Assembly (NCBI GenBank): GCA_022494885.1 | Contig: JAGVSM010002795.1 | Coordinates: forward strand, 124,001 to 188,000 | Direction of reading: 5' to 3' | DNA length: 64,000 nt | Origin: Micrasema longulum | Taxonomy: Eukaryota; Arthropoda; Insecta; Trichoptera; Brachycentridae | Shown: in pieces, positions 11,190 through 23,200 of the stretch | Numbering within the stretch: position 1 is the stretch's first letter | Layout: every line of letters starts with the position of its first letter | The notes under the pieces: model-generated | Database searches by the model: none | Told to the model about the DNA's origin: nothing | What the model saw: only the letters and a program-made list of their open reading frames with translations | Position numbers and translations under genes: made by a program

Positions 11190-11315
11190 CCATTATGTTG
11201 TATCCCAACTCGGCACAGGATCCTTGGCCTCTTAGAGTTTGGGATACGTTATTATTGTATTTTTTTGTAGTATATATGTATTTGTATGAATAAATAAATA
11301 AAAAATATATATGGT
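11190..11315 (+). mobile_element. LINE 3' UTR with A-rich tail
   Basis: Contains CCTTGGCCTCTTAGAGTTTGG, GATACGTTATTATT and an AATAAATAAATAAA end. The same tail, split by a SINE, lies at 15725-16080. Confidence 0.55.
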
Positions 11316-11454
11316 GCAAATGGCGACTGCTGCTTAATTTCAGTAAAAATTGAGTTATACATGTGTAAAAAAAAACACTTTGTTAAAAATTTTAAGGAGC
11401 ATCGTTTCAGCATTAAAATCAAGATTGAAATTTATCTATGTAAACATTTGAGTT

Positions 11455-11675
11455 TTTCCCCTCTCCCTTTTCTTTCCACCCATCCCCTCTCCGCTCTTCA
11501 TATTAAAGTGTAGCCTTTAAGTTAATTTTCGTTTCCATGTACTTCCAATACCTAGAATATGTCCATGTACATCTTATTTTTTTAAACTGAACGGTTTAAG
11601 TAGATAGGAAAAAATAGCTTTAAGGCAATATGCTCGCACTTATATACAGTGATAAATAAATAAATACAACCTGAC
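11455..11675 (+). mobile_element. LINE 3' UTR, pyrimidine-rich family, copy 1
   Basis: A CCCTCTCC-type pyrimidine block, CTCTTCATA and AAGGCAATATGC are shared with 13318-13505. The copy ends in AAATAAATAAATA. Confidence 0.5.
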
Positions 11676-11882
11676 TCTTATAGAAATTGGACGTTCATTT
11701 TGGCGTTTACATAAATAACCGTTGGTCAAAATAATGAAAAAGTAAAACTAAACCAAGAACATTGATAACTTTATTTATAATTTTATCAAAATTATAAATA
11801 ACTCTCTTTGTACGGCGTTCATAAAATACGTACTTGACGTTCAATCAACTGATTATACTGCACAAATTGGACTTATTTTCAC

Positions 11883-12140
11883 AAATGAAGAAGTTCAGCG
11901 CTACCAGATATAGGTTTTTTTTCAAATATATTCTTACACTCGATAAATTTAGAGCATTCTATTGTACGGTGAAGTTTCTCGAAAATGTACGAAAAAAACA
12001 CTTTGGACTACGTCACAAGTTTCGAACGAATCAACCAATAATAGTGTTGCGACAGGTTTCCGGTTTACGGGAAGCTAATTCACCAATCAACAGAGCTCTG
12101 ATGAGAACTTGTGACATCACAGCCGGATCAATTTCTTAAT
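11883..12140 (-). mobile_element. MITE family H, inverted partial copy
   Basis: An AATGAAGAAGTTCAGCGCTA start and a complemented block with ACCAATCAACAGAGCTCTGATG relate it to family H (3823-4218, 58902-59331). The overlapping 101-aa ORF is fortuitous. Confidence 0.45.
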
Positions 12141-12276
12141 TACAAAACTTAATATAATCGTAGCGCTTGTCGGCGTGTATGTGTATCGTGTGACAACACG
12201 ATACACATTTTTAAAAAAAAATTGGCTCAGCTTGATAGTCAATTTTATATTTTTTTAAACCCATTTTTTTTAAACG

Positions 12277-12676
12277 TCGGCGCTTCGTGGTGTCATAGTC
12301 AGCAAGAGGTCTCGGGTTCGATTCCCGTCATGGTTGATTTAAAATATTTATTTAACAGGGTGTTTTCACACCAGAATATTTCATGGTCCCTGGATTTGTA
12401 CCTGAAGCGTAAGACTGTTTATCTTATCTTTATGTAACGAATGAGGTTGTGGTCCCGTGGCTATTGTTGCGGACCCACAGATCAGAGGTCTGAGGTTCGA
12501 ATCCTACTCTATTCTAACTTGATATTCATTTTCTAATTGTGAGTTATTTACAACACGTTGAAAATGGCCAGAAAAATTGAAATATTTGGGTGAGTAATTA
12601 TAAAAACGCTAATATTTATTTATTTATTTTTTAATGATCTAGATACGCTGCGATTGGTATACCTATGCAGCAGGGG
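12277..12676 (+). mobile_element. tRNA-derived SINE, family B, split by a SINE C
   Basis: A B-box (GGTCTCGGGTTCGATTCC) head with a shortened 5' part is followed by a body matching the complement of 15797-16043 (TGGTTGAT..AAATATTTATT, GGGTGTTTTCA, ATATTTCATGGTCC, CGTAAGACTG). The body is interrupted at about 12437 and resumes near 12636 with GATACGCTGCGATTGGTATACC. Confidence 0.75.
12437..12635 (+). mobile_element. tRNA-derived SINE, family C, nested
   Basis: Starts GGTTGTGGTCCCGTGGCTA (A-box region), carries the B box GAGGTTCGAATCC, then a body with ACTTGATATTCATTTTC, GAGTTATTTACAACACGTTG and AATATTTGGGTGA, ending in (ATTT)n. AATGA flanks both ends as a likely short target duplication inside SINE B. 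Confidence 0.75.
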
Positions 12677-13230
12677 CGAACCGTGTATAGAAGCGATTAT
12701 GCGCAGCTTACTATTTTATTTGACGAACCTTAATAATGTTTAACAGTAACTTTATAAACAGATAAACAAATAAATAATGACTATTTATTTTAAATCATTT
12801 CTACCGTTTGTATTTTTATCCTAATATAAATAATAATATTAATAAAGCAAGCCTTGCGTCTGCGGTGAGCCAAGAAACTAGCCGATTATTCCGGCTTATT
12901 TTTTCATGCAAATAAGTATACTATATTTTGAATGTCTTAACCCCAGTGCGGGTTTTTTCTCCTAGATTAAACTTGCAGATTACACAAATAATTTGAAGAT
13001 TCTTGATTTGGAAAACAGTATTTCAGTATTTTTTCTTAAAAGATTTTTTTCTTTGAGATGGTACTTATGACATAAGACCATGATTACTTTCATGCGTCAT
13101 ATTGCAGGACATATGGCGCTCGACGCGGCCGTTTTTAGCACTATTAATTTCTAAAACAATTTTGCCAGTTGACATTTCAATTGAATAACTAATATCCACT
13201 GAATTCATAGTGTTGTTAGTAGTAGCTGTG
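12672..13230 (+). repeat. Repeat N, copy 1
   Basis: About 560 bases align with the complement of 40925-41447: AGCGATTATGCGCAGCTTAC, GAGCCAAGAAACTAGCCGA, TTGCAGATTACACAAATAAT, and CATATGGCGCTCGACGCGGC-type blocks in the same order. No coding potential was seen, and no terminal inverted repeat was recognised. Confidence 0.65.
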
Positions 13231-13317
13231 AAATAATCTACCCCACTAATGTTAGACACACCTCCTTATTTATTTACATTCAAATCAATATTGAAATGTC
13301 ACTACCTAAATGTTTAA

Positions 13318-13505
13318 GTTATTCCATTCTCCTTCTTATTTCCTTCCCATCCCCTCTCCTCTCTTCATAGTATAGTATAAATGTTTAGTTAAGTTTGGTT
13401 CTTAATTTTTACATTTACTTGTAATTTTCTAAAATTGAACAGTTTTGGTAGGTAAGAAGAAATTGCCTCGAGGCAATATGCCCGCCCTGGTATGTATATA
13501 AATTA
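13318..13505 (+). mobile_element. LINE 3' UTR, pyrimidine-rich family, copy 2
   Basis: Parallel to 11455-11675: CCTTCCCATCCCCTCTCC, CTCTTCATAG and GAGGCAATATGCCCG. Both copies are 5'-truncated tails without protein sequence. Confidence 0.5.
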
Positions 13506-13559
13506 TATATTACAAAGTGTTAAAATTAAAAATAAAACAATCATTACAAATGAAAAAAT

Positions 13560-14260
13560 ATTTTTTTTTTCCTGAAAGAATTTTATTTACTGGACATATT
13601 ATGTATCCTTCATAAATGGCCAAAAATGAGACTGAAAGTTGATATAATATGATGCATAGTATAGATCAAGAAATAAAAGGAATTAAAAAAAATAATCATT
13701 TTTATTTATCATATTTCATTAATAATGCCTTTTAGGTAACCCTTTACACAATATGTGGCATTATTTTTTTTTTAATGTTTGAAAATCAGTATTTCTGAAA
13801 TTCTTCCACGTGTTGATTTCATTAAAGCTAATTTTCCCGGCGGTAAATCCGGTGCCGATTTTAATCAAAGACGTATGAGGATTTTGAAATCAAAATAAAA
13901 TTAATATTATTTGAATGTGTGTGTTGAATATGCACATGTATATAACATATACATATAAATGTAATATGTACATTACGAAGTTCGCTAAAGTAATTATTCA
14001 AGTTTAGCTGTCAACTACATCTTCCATCTCGTTCTTCGTAGCCCGGTTCCCAGCGAGTCTGAGAGAGACTATTATAATTTTAATTGTAATTTGATTCGGA
14101 GACGAGACGATACTCTTGTAGAACTTGATATGATCGTGGCTAATGGCGGCTGGCTGCCAGCCACCAGTTTACCAGTTGTGAGTGAAGATTCGGTCTGTGG
14201 ACAGTCCAGTCTCAGGCCCTGACCAATCGTTGTCATATTGTTTCGTGTTGTGCCGGTGAA
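13560..14260 (+). other. Upstream region of gene 1
   Basis: AT-rich, with a MITE-H-like scrap near 13780-13865. The 5' UTR of gene 1 lies at its end; the bases before the ATG read GTGCCGGTGAA. A TATAAT-like sequence near 14072 is a possible core promoter, but no start site can be fixed. Confidence 0.35.
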
Positions 14261-17200
14261 ATGCCTAAAAATGCATTATTTTTTGTTTTGGCTCTGATTT
14301 GTGCGTTCTCAATTAGTGCATCATTTGCACGTAAGTGAAATCTTCTTAAATTGCTAAAATAATGTGCTTAAAATATTATACAAACCATTTTAACTGTGGC
14401 TAACGAAAAGGCATTTGAAAAAAAATATTTTCAACTATTAAACCGTATATAACACAATTTTTTTGGTAGGTGCATATGTGTCTCCATGCCACTGCACCCC
14501 TTTAGAGCATGCTCGAAACCAACTTAATAGGAATTAGGAATGCGTTCGCACTGACCCATTTTTCCAGACTGATAAGAGGCTTTATTGTAAACTCAGCCAT
14601 TTTACAGGGTATTTTTGTGTTCCTGATGGTTATAAAAATATCAACGTGACTACCACAATTTGAACCGGGTCGTTGTTCCGTGGCTAGTGTTGCGAACTCA
14701 CGGATCAAACATCCGAGGTTCAAACCCCGCTCTACCACAACTTGATCCCCATTTGTGAGTTATTTGAGTGTAACTTGTTGAAAATGGCCCCAAAATTGTA
14801 ACGTTTTTGTTGATGATGGTGATTATTATTTACCTTGCGAAATTTTAAAAAGGTGTCATTATTTGCAATCATTGATTGATTTCACACAAAGAACATGTTT
14901 TGGTAACACTTGCAGATAGCAACAGGGCGACAGGTTTATCATTGTACCAAGGTTATCTGAACTCTACATGAAATGTTGTTGTTATTGTTATGAAATTGTT
15001 GTAAAATCTACAATATGTACATTAAAGTGGGCCGATGATGTATAAAGTTTTATATTTTTTTATACATCAATGTGAAAGGGGTCTAAAAGGTTGCATTTTG
15101 GATAACATTGAACAAAAAAATATTCCATTCTACTTTTGGCCATCAACCGAGGTTTGAATTTTATAACTGTCTGAACATTTTGTTAATTATATATATTGAT
15201 AATTTTTTTTTTGTTAGTATTATATAATTTAATCACATTACAAATTCAAACACTTTTTAAAACTACCGAAACGCAAAAAGTTTACACTCCGCGGAACTGA
15301 TTCCGTTGAGCGCCTGGTTAATATTAACGAAAACAATGGCTCATTAAAACAATGCTACCCATTTATTACAAAACAGAGTGCAACTCACACCCTTAGATGC
15401 TTATTTAATATGGTTAGTTAAATGCACATTATAATATTTGATTGGATTGATTTTCTTACTCAAATGCAAAATGACAGCCGGTTAGCAAAACAAATTTCCT
15501 TTTTCGAAAATTTCAAGCTCTGGTAGAGGGCCAAAAGTAGTATCAAATATATTTTTTTGTATTTTTTGCACTCCTAGTAATCTAAAAGGCAACTTTTTAG
15601 ACCCCTTTTATTTAAAAATTCAAGGTCGTAAACCCTGTAAATGCCAATACTTCTATATTCCTGCTCAAAATGTTTTCCTTCTCTGTTGCAACAAATTAAG
15701 ATCTAAAATTTTATATATTTACAACATGTTGTATCTATCCTTAATCCTAACTCAAGACAGGGCTCTTGGCCTCAAAGAGTTTATCGTCATTCCCTTTCCG
15801 CACCTACTGGTGCATAGGTTACTGTATTGGTACACCAATCGCAGCGTTTTTTGATCATTTTTGTAACATGAAGGTAAGATGATCAGTCTTACGATTCAGG
15901 TACCAGTCCAAGGACTATGAAATATTCAAGTATGAAAACACCCTTTTGAATAAATATTTCATATCAACCATGTCGAGAATCGAACCCGAGACCTCTCGCT
16001 TGGTAGGCAAACGCGCTGACCATTACACCATGAGGCCGACAAATAGTTAGGGATACGTTATTATTTTTTTGTAATAAGTATGTAAAACGTATTCTCCTTC
16101 AGTATATTGCAACAAATTAGTCATAATGTTTTCTCCTAAAGTTTTTTTTCCTTTATTTCCTAGAATGAACGCGAACAGAAATAGATGTCGAAAATGCTTA
16201 CTTTTGTCTTCCTGTTATTTCATTCTGAAGGCTTGTAATCAAATAAAATAATGCATGAAACCTAAAACATGCAAACTAACATGCAAAACCCACGATACAC
16301 CTTCACCATAGTTGTTGCACAAAAATATAAAAGCAACACGACACGCATTTTAATAAGCACATGCACTGATTAGGACAAACATGCACTGATTAAATTATGA
16401 AAATATTCTATGTTGTTTGTGGAATAGTTAAAAAAAGTAGAGGAGATGGAGGAAGGGGGTGAGCCTAATAGGTTAAGGGTGACCATTACAGTGGAACATC
16501 GTATAAAAGACCATATTAAAAGGTTATTTGATTATTGATCTAAGGAACATTATTTTTTAAAGCTTTCCTAATGTGAAATATTTCCGTATTAGTTACTTTT
16601 AACAAGTACGTCTCGAAACCGGTGAACATAGAAAAATCGGTAAGTGGTTATTTACAGATATTTAATAACATTTGGTATAATGTTTGACCACAAAGTTAAT
16701 GCTTTGAATATTAATAATACTTTGTTCTTTTATTTACTTTTTGTGCTCATTTTTATATTTTTTATTTTAACACCTTATGTTAAAAATATTATTCCATAAA
16801 GTAAATACTGAAATAACAAACTTAATACGCAATTTATGCTATCGATAATAAAAGCATTATTGATGGCCAAAACATTTCAATAAATCTTTGTAAATATTTA
16901 AATATGACCACTTCCCGACTTTTTAAAATAAACTTTACAGACAAATTTCGTTTGTTAGTACAAACATTAGAAAGATTTATATGAAAACTTGTTGTTACGC
17001 ACACATAAATGTATCAAATATTTTGATGAACTGTACCTACCTATAGGCAGAATGGTGTAGATCGATCAATTAATCAAGCCGATGACAGATCATAAGGTCT
17101 AAAAATGCTTAACCTTCCTTATTTTTAACAGTTTCAACAGAAAACATTCGCCGAAGAAAATGGTTTTAATTTACACACAGAACTGTCTTACTAAAAAAAT

Positions 17201-20200
17201 GTGGAATGAATGGTGATTACTTTTTAAAAAAAGATAATTGTTTTTTTTTGTCTTAGAAAGCGGTCAGTCTTGCCAGAATCCTGCAGGGCTACAAGGGACT
17301 TGCATCTCGCTGACGTCATGTCCAGCCCTGGTGACCTTGATCCAGCAGAAGCCCCTTCCCAGGAGAGATGCGGACTTCCTAAGGATGTCTCAGTGCGGAC
17401 GCGAGGGACAGAAGCCAAAGGTTATTTTGGAGTCGCGTCATATTGGGACATTGAAATCTTGATCATTCTCAGATTGACTACTCTGAGTAATAGCAGATTC
17501 CAACGCATTTATTTATTCATTCAAAATTACACTCGTTTAAATATTAATGAACTTATTAAGGCTTTTAAGGCTGTGCCCGTGTGAGCCATAATAATTAACA
17601 ATAAAAAATAAATGGTAAAATTAGTTGAAAAAAATTAAAATCAATAATTAAATTAGCAAAATAGCAACATTATCGAGTCTTCATAAATTATATAAAAATT
17701 CATAAATTTTGTTCCGAAAACGGAAAAAAATATTACGTATGAAGCCTATGTCAAATCTTAAATATGTTTAATGCAACAACTATGGGAAACAGGAAACCAA
17801 ATGACATAAACAGACTACAACGACAGCAAAATAAATATTGAAGTTAGTACATGACCTCCCATATATTACACCAACTAAAGAACTATTTAAAAATAACTAA
17901 GCAATTAAATGTGAATGAACTTTCTCAACTGCAATCTTTAAAATTATTAATTGTAGGTATCATTGTAGACTAACTAACTAAACTTACTAAAACTTAAACT
18001 TGAAAAAAATTGTAATAAACATGGACATAATACAAGAATCTCAGAACAATATCACATACAACATTCTAGAACGAGACAAAGACAATCAGCGACTGAAATT
18101 ATACAATAAACTACCAGACAAAACTAAACAAAGGCCTCACTTGTTCGTCCTCTTTTAGAATATTCATCTGTGATCTGGTCTCCCTTCTATGTAGGCCGGA
18201 TAAATCATATCGAATCAATGCATCATCGTTTGCTAAGAAAAGTAGCATGGATGATTAGCCTCGAGAGGGGAGACTACACTTACGGAGAAATGGAGTCAAT
18301 GTTAAAAATCTCATCGTAGAAATAACATTGACATTTAATTTGCTGAATGGCTTGATTGATGTACCATCGTTACTGGAACAAGTGGCATTCAATGTTCCGA
18401 TCCGCCGGTTGCGAAATAATAATGTGCTGTTCCTCGATCAACACAGCACAAACTATGGCTTGCATGCACCAATGTCCCGATTGTGTCGTGTTGTAAACTC
18501 GAGACAAGATCTGGACTTTTTTGGTGTAAGTCTTTATAGATTTAAAAATTCAGTAAGATAGACCGGATCTTGTCTTGAGGTAGTAATTTATTTTTTTTGT
18601 CCTATCTTTAATTTTATTGGGTTGTACTTTATTTTATTAGTGGCTGTATTTATTATAAGAAATTGTATTTACCATTGTTAGAATAGACTGCATAAGTCCG
18701 TCAAATAAATAAATAAATATGAATTTGCTGTTGTTATCAGGTATGCTGCGCTTCTAATATAGCGACTCGGTTTGAGAATGATGGTGCGCCACCTCCTCCA
18801 AACCCAAATATACCAATGCAGAATGTTTGCGGAGAGTACCTGGAAGAGAAGATCACAGGTGGAGAGGCTACAGACCTGAATGAGTTCCCCTGGATGGCGC
18901 TTCTGGAGTACACTAAACGTAAGAATTTTTGAAAACACCCTTTCGTTTATTTTTTTCTTTATCTTAAAGCAAATTTTAAACGAAAACAATACAACATACA
19001 TTGAAAGTATGGGAGTGTGCTCTCTTAAGCGAACTGCCACTGTCAAAGTCCCGGGAGTAATGTTTGATGCTAGACTGAAATTTCATACTCACATAGGCAC
19101 TGTCTGTGACAGAGCGCGCAAAATGTTGGGATTTGTTCTCCGAACAGCTAAGCTGTTATTATGCTTCTTTATAACTCACTGGTGCGAAGCAGACTTGAGT
19201 GTGAATCTCTGCATTATGAATTGAAGTACTCTGTATAACAGCATAGCTGGAGATGGTTCAGAAGAAATTTCTGAGGTATCTTTACTTGAGTGTATCCGTG
19301 GTTGTACCCGTCTGACTTCATACTGGGAATGCTTGGCTACAATAGTTTGGAGAAAAGAAGAAATGCATTCATGCTTATGTATTGTTTCAGATTAATCCGT
19401 GGTATTACGATTAACATAGGTGTAATGGAGAGTATTTTTCTTTATGTTCCTTATGACTACCTTAGACATAGGCAGCTTAAGCTATTTTATCTTCCTGATT
19501 GAAGAACCAACCTGCCGATGGTAATGGCAGTAGGAAGAGCAATGTATTTACTCAACCGTATCTCTAGTTCAGAGAGAATAGCATCCTTCTCATATAATTT
19601 CTGGATATTTTTATTTTCCCATCTTTGTATATTTAAATTTAAGTATAATTTTTTTCGTGCCTTGAAACATTTACGTATCTTTATTCTATACGTTTATGTA
19701 TATACATAAAATCCCCCCTACTTAGCCGGATCCTTTAAAAGGTCTGATGGCCTCTTTTCAAAATCATTTTTTTTAACGGTAATAAACAGTAAATAATTTA
19801 TTTTTTTCATTACTTCATCTATTATATAAAATGAGTGGATTTATCATACGGCTGTGTTCATCTTTTAAAAACTAAGGTACATTTATAACGCTATACATAA
19901 CATACGTACGCCCCCATCTTGAATATTGCACTGCTATCTGGTCCCCTGTTTATAAATGAAATATTAATAGAATCGAAAGTGTTCGAAAAAATTCCCGAAA
20001 TAAGCAGAATACAAATTTCAGAGGCATTTTACAAATTATATAGCTTTTTTAAAATTTCATAAACTTGATTCATTAGCACACAGAAGAGATGTTTTCGATC
20101 AGATCCTGCATTACAAAATTGTAAATAAAAAATTAGATTCTCCAGAACTAACTTATTTACTTGTTTACCGTGTCCCCTCCAGGCCAACTAGACTCTCTGA

Positions 20201-23200
20201 TATTTTTTATATTAGTAATATTAAAACTAATCATCGGAAACATTCTACCATCCCTCGTATGTGTGAAGCATTTAACCAGAATTTTAATAGTCTTGATATA
20301 TTTAACACTTCATATAATAGGTACAAAAGAGAACCAAAAGGCTTGATTCAGAATAACAAAGAATATACGTTTTGTCTCTTTTCTTGCCCTTAATCATTAA
20401 ATGAAATGCAATTTTCCACTCCTAATATCTTTCATTCATCCTTCACCACTCCTCATCAATTTCCTTCTATTTCTTCCCACTATCTCCTTGTTTGGTCTAT
20501 ACTTCTTTAATTTTAATGTATAGTATTTTTATTATTCATACAGTTTAAACTTTAAACCGCCGCGTCGTCGCTTTATTGCAGTATAATTTAGTGAATACAT
20601 ATAATTGGATGGCAGGCCCTACTATGTATACATTTTTTATAGTTTTTATTTATATTAATTTAACATGTACATCTGTTTGTATTCGAAATGAATAAAATAA
20701 AATATAAAGTTTATGTAAAAATATTGTGTTGAGGATTCCAGATGCAAGAGGCGTCTTTAAGGTGACTTCAGACTAATGAGATATGACAGAATGAAAATTT
20801 TAATTTTATAGCAACTGGAAAAGGGTTCCACTGCGGGGGAGTTTTAGTGTCTCCTCGTTATGTCCTGACGGCAGCCCATTGTATCAAGGGACAAGGCATC
20901 ACTCCAAGTATCAGACTGTAAGTTTTTGATTATTTATGGTAATATTTATAAAATTCTATTGGATTTCAATGAAATAATCCCGTGCATTTGCGTACTGGTA
21001 GATTTTTGAAAGCTGGCACGTGCGCTATACTTACACATACGCATTGTGTAGTATCCGTGAATAAGCCCATGGTATGACATCGTACGGCATACGCATTATG
21101 AAAATAACATCTGTCTCTCTCCCTCAGGAAACAGCAAAACAAAGAATCTTTGAAAGCTTTCATTGTACCCCTCACTGCAGTATTGGCAATTTGTGATCAA
21201 TCAAATACACATGGTCGGTACAATCACTTTTTTCTCATTTCCCAGTATGACAGCGAAGGAATACAGTGTTACAAATTGAGACCGCGGCCTCACGCTCCAG
21301 ATCCCGCTTCAGGAAGGACGAAGAACGTAGTAATACAAACAAATCAAACAACGACACAAAACCCAAATACATATAGGGAACATTAGAAGACCCCGATTTT
21401 GTCGATTTTTAGTAGTCATAATCAGTCCGACGCTACGCGACGTGCAGTTGTCTTTTTCGATGAGTATTCGGGAGGCCTCCGCGAGAGAGTGACAGAGAAA
21501 CTATATTGAAATGCATATTCATCAAATCGCTCTTCTGCTGTCAATGTCAATAAATCAATTCTTGTCCGTTGGATCTGAGTAAGCATTAGTCTAGTCCTCT
21601 TGTTATCACAGTGCTGTTGTATTTTAGGACATCTGTACGCTTGGGAGAATGGAATACAAAAACCGACCCCGACTGTCTGGAGGGAGAATGCTCCGGTCCT
21701 CCGCAAGATATTGCAATCGAAAATACCATCGTCCATGATGGATATGTTCCCAGCAGTAGGGACCAACTGCACGACATTGCCCTGATCAGACTCGCGCAAC
21801 CGGTAACATACACAGGTATAAATACTTTCCATTTTAGCTTCTTAAATCTGTAGGATTTTGCTGGTTGAGGATTGTGGAGCTCCTATCGTATTTTTTTGGT
21901 TGGGACTGCCAATGACAATGCTATTATGGACTCTCGGATAGCCTGAGTAGTGCCGGACTCACACCGGCTAAAACATCCCCTTTTCTTCCCCGCTCACCGA
22001 TTCCCGCCTCGCGGCCTCACCTCTGCCTGCAGTTTGTCTATACTTCCGCTTGTGATAGCTCTTTTTTTTCCTTTTTCTCCATTATATCTTACATCAAAAG
22101 TTTTATAAGAGCCCAATTTTGCGCTTTTGTAATCATAGTTTCCACAAGATTATCTAGAGTCAGTCTTTCAGGTATGCCCGGGGCCGTTTTAAGTTTTTTC
22201 TTTTTTTTTTCATTTTTTGCAATTAAACACCGTGTGTTCTGCATAATCCTGTGGTTCATTGCAATACAGGCATCCTTCTGATTCGGCCTTAAGAATTTAT
22301 CAAAGGGTGTCGCCGTTGACGTTGCAAGTATAATTTGTCCTGAAAAGAAAATAGACTTCGAAAGAATATGTTTGTCGAGACATACTATTGTCCGACGTGT
22401 AGAAATGATGGCTGATGATATCAAAAACAGTTTAAAGGGGAGGATTACTGGATTCGAAGCAATTTCAATTGCTTTGGATGACAGCTCAGATGCCTCTGAT
22501 ACGGCATAATTAGCAATATTTATTAGAGAAGTTGACGTGAACTTCATTATCACAGAAGGAATATTAGCTCTTCGGCTGTTAAAAGGAACAACTACCGGTG
22601 AAGATATATTTGAAGCTGTCAACATAGCTTTATTTAATTTAATATTACTTTATTATGTTTAATAATTCGGTCCGGCCCTTGACTCGGAGATAGAATGATA
22701 ATTTGGCTCCAGACCTGGAAATGGTTACCCATGCTTGGCTTAAATAATACCAAGCATTTGTATTGTTTGCTCAATTTATTTTTAAAAATGTAATGTTTTC
22801 GCAAAATTGATGGCACATAATTTTACATATCTAAGCCAATTAAAAAAAAAGTACAGTCAAATCAGTAATTTAAAATTGTTTCGTAAATTACAGGATGCAA
22901 CAGCATCGACAAATCAACAACGAGTATCACAATTCATTTTTTTTGTTTCTTTCTATATGATTTCAGATTGGATTCACCCAATCTGCTTGCCGTTTATTAA
23001 TGAAGAACTTGCCAAAAAATCTTTAGTAGGGCGCTCGCTCACGGCGGCTGGATGGGGAAAGACTGAAGTTGGTAAGTTTCAAAACATACTATTTATTATA
23101 CTTGACACTAAACTTTTCTTTTACATTTCATATTGAACACGTTATCAATAAATCCTTAAAACTCCTTGGATTTATTAACAGAAGCACAACTGACTTCAAA

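Noticed and set aside
12277..12340. tRNA gene from the GGTTCGATTCC box
   Set aside because: The A-box side is truncated and the flanking body is the SINE B body.
18678..19046. 122-aa minus-strand ORF
   Set aside because: Antisense of gene 1 exon 3 and of a LINE remnant; no domain.
21422..21832. 136-aa minus-strand ORF
   Set aside because: It overlaps exon 5 of gene 1 in antisense and is a shadow of conserved coding sequence.
22089..22625. 178-aa minus-strand ORF as a gene
   Set aside because: It is the antisense of a hAT transposase remnant whose plus-strand translation matches the family; the minus frame has no motif.
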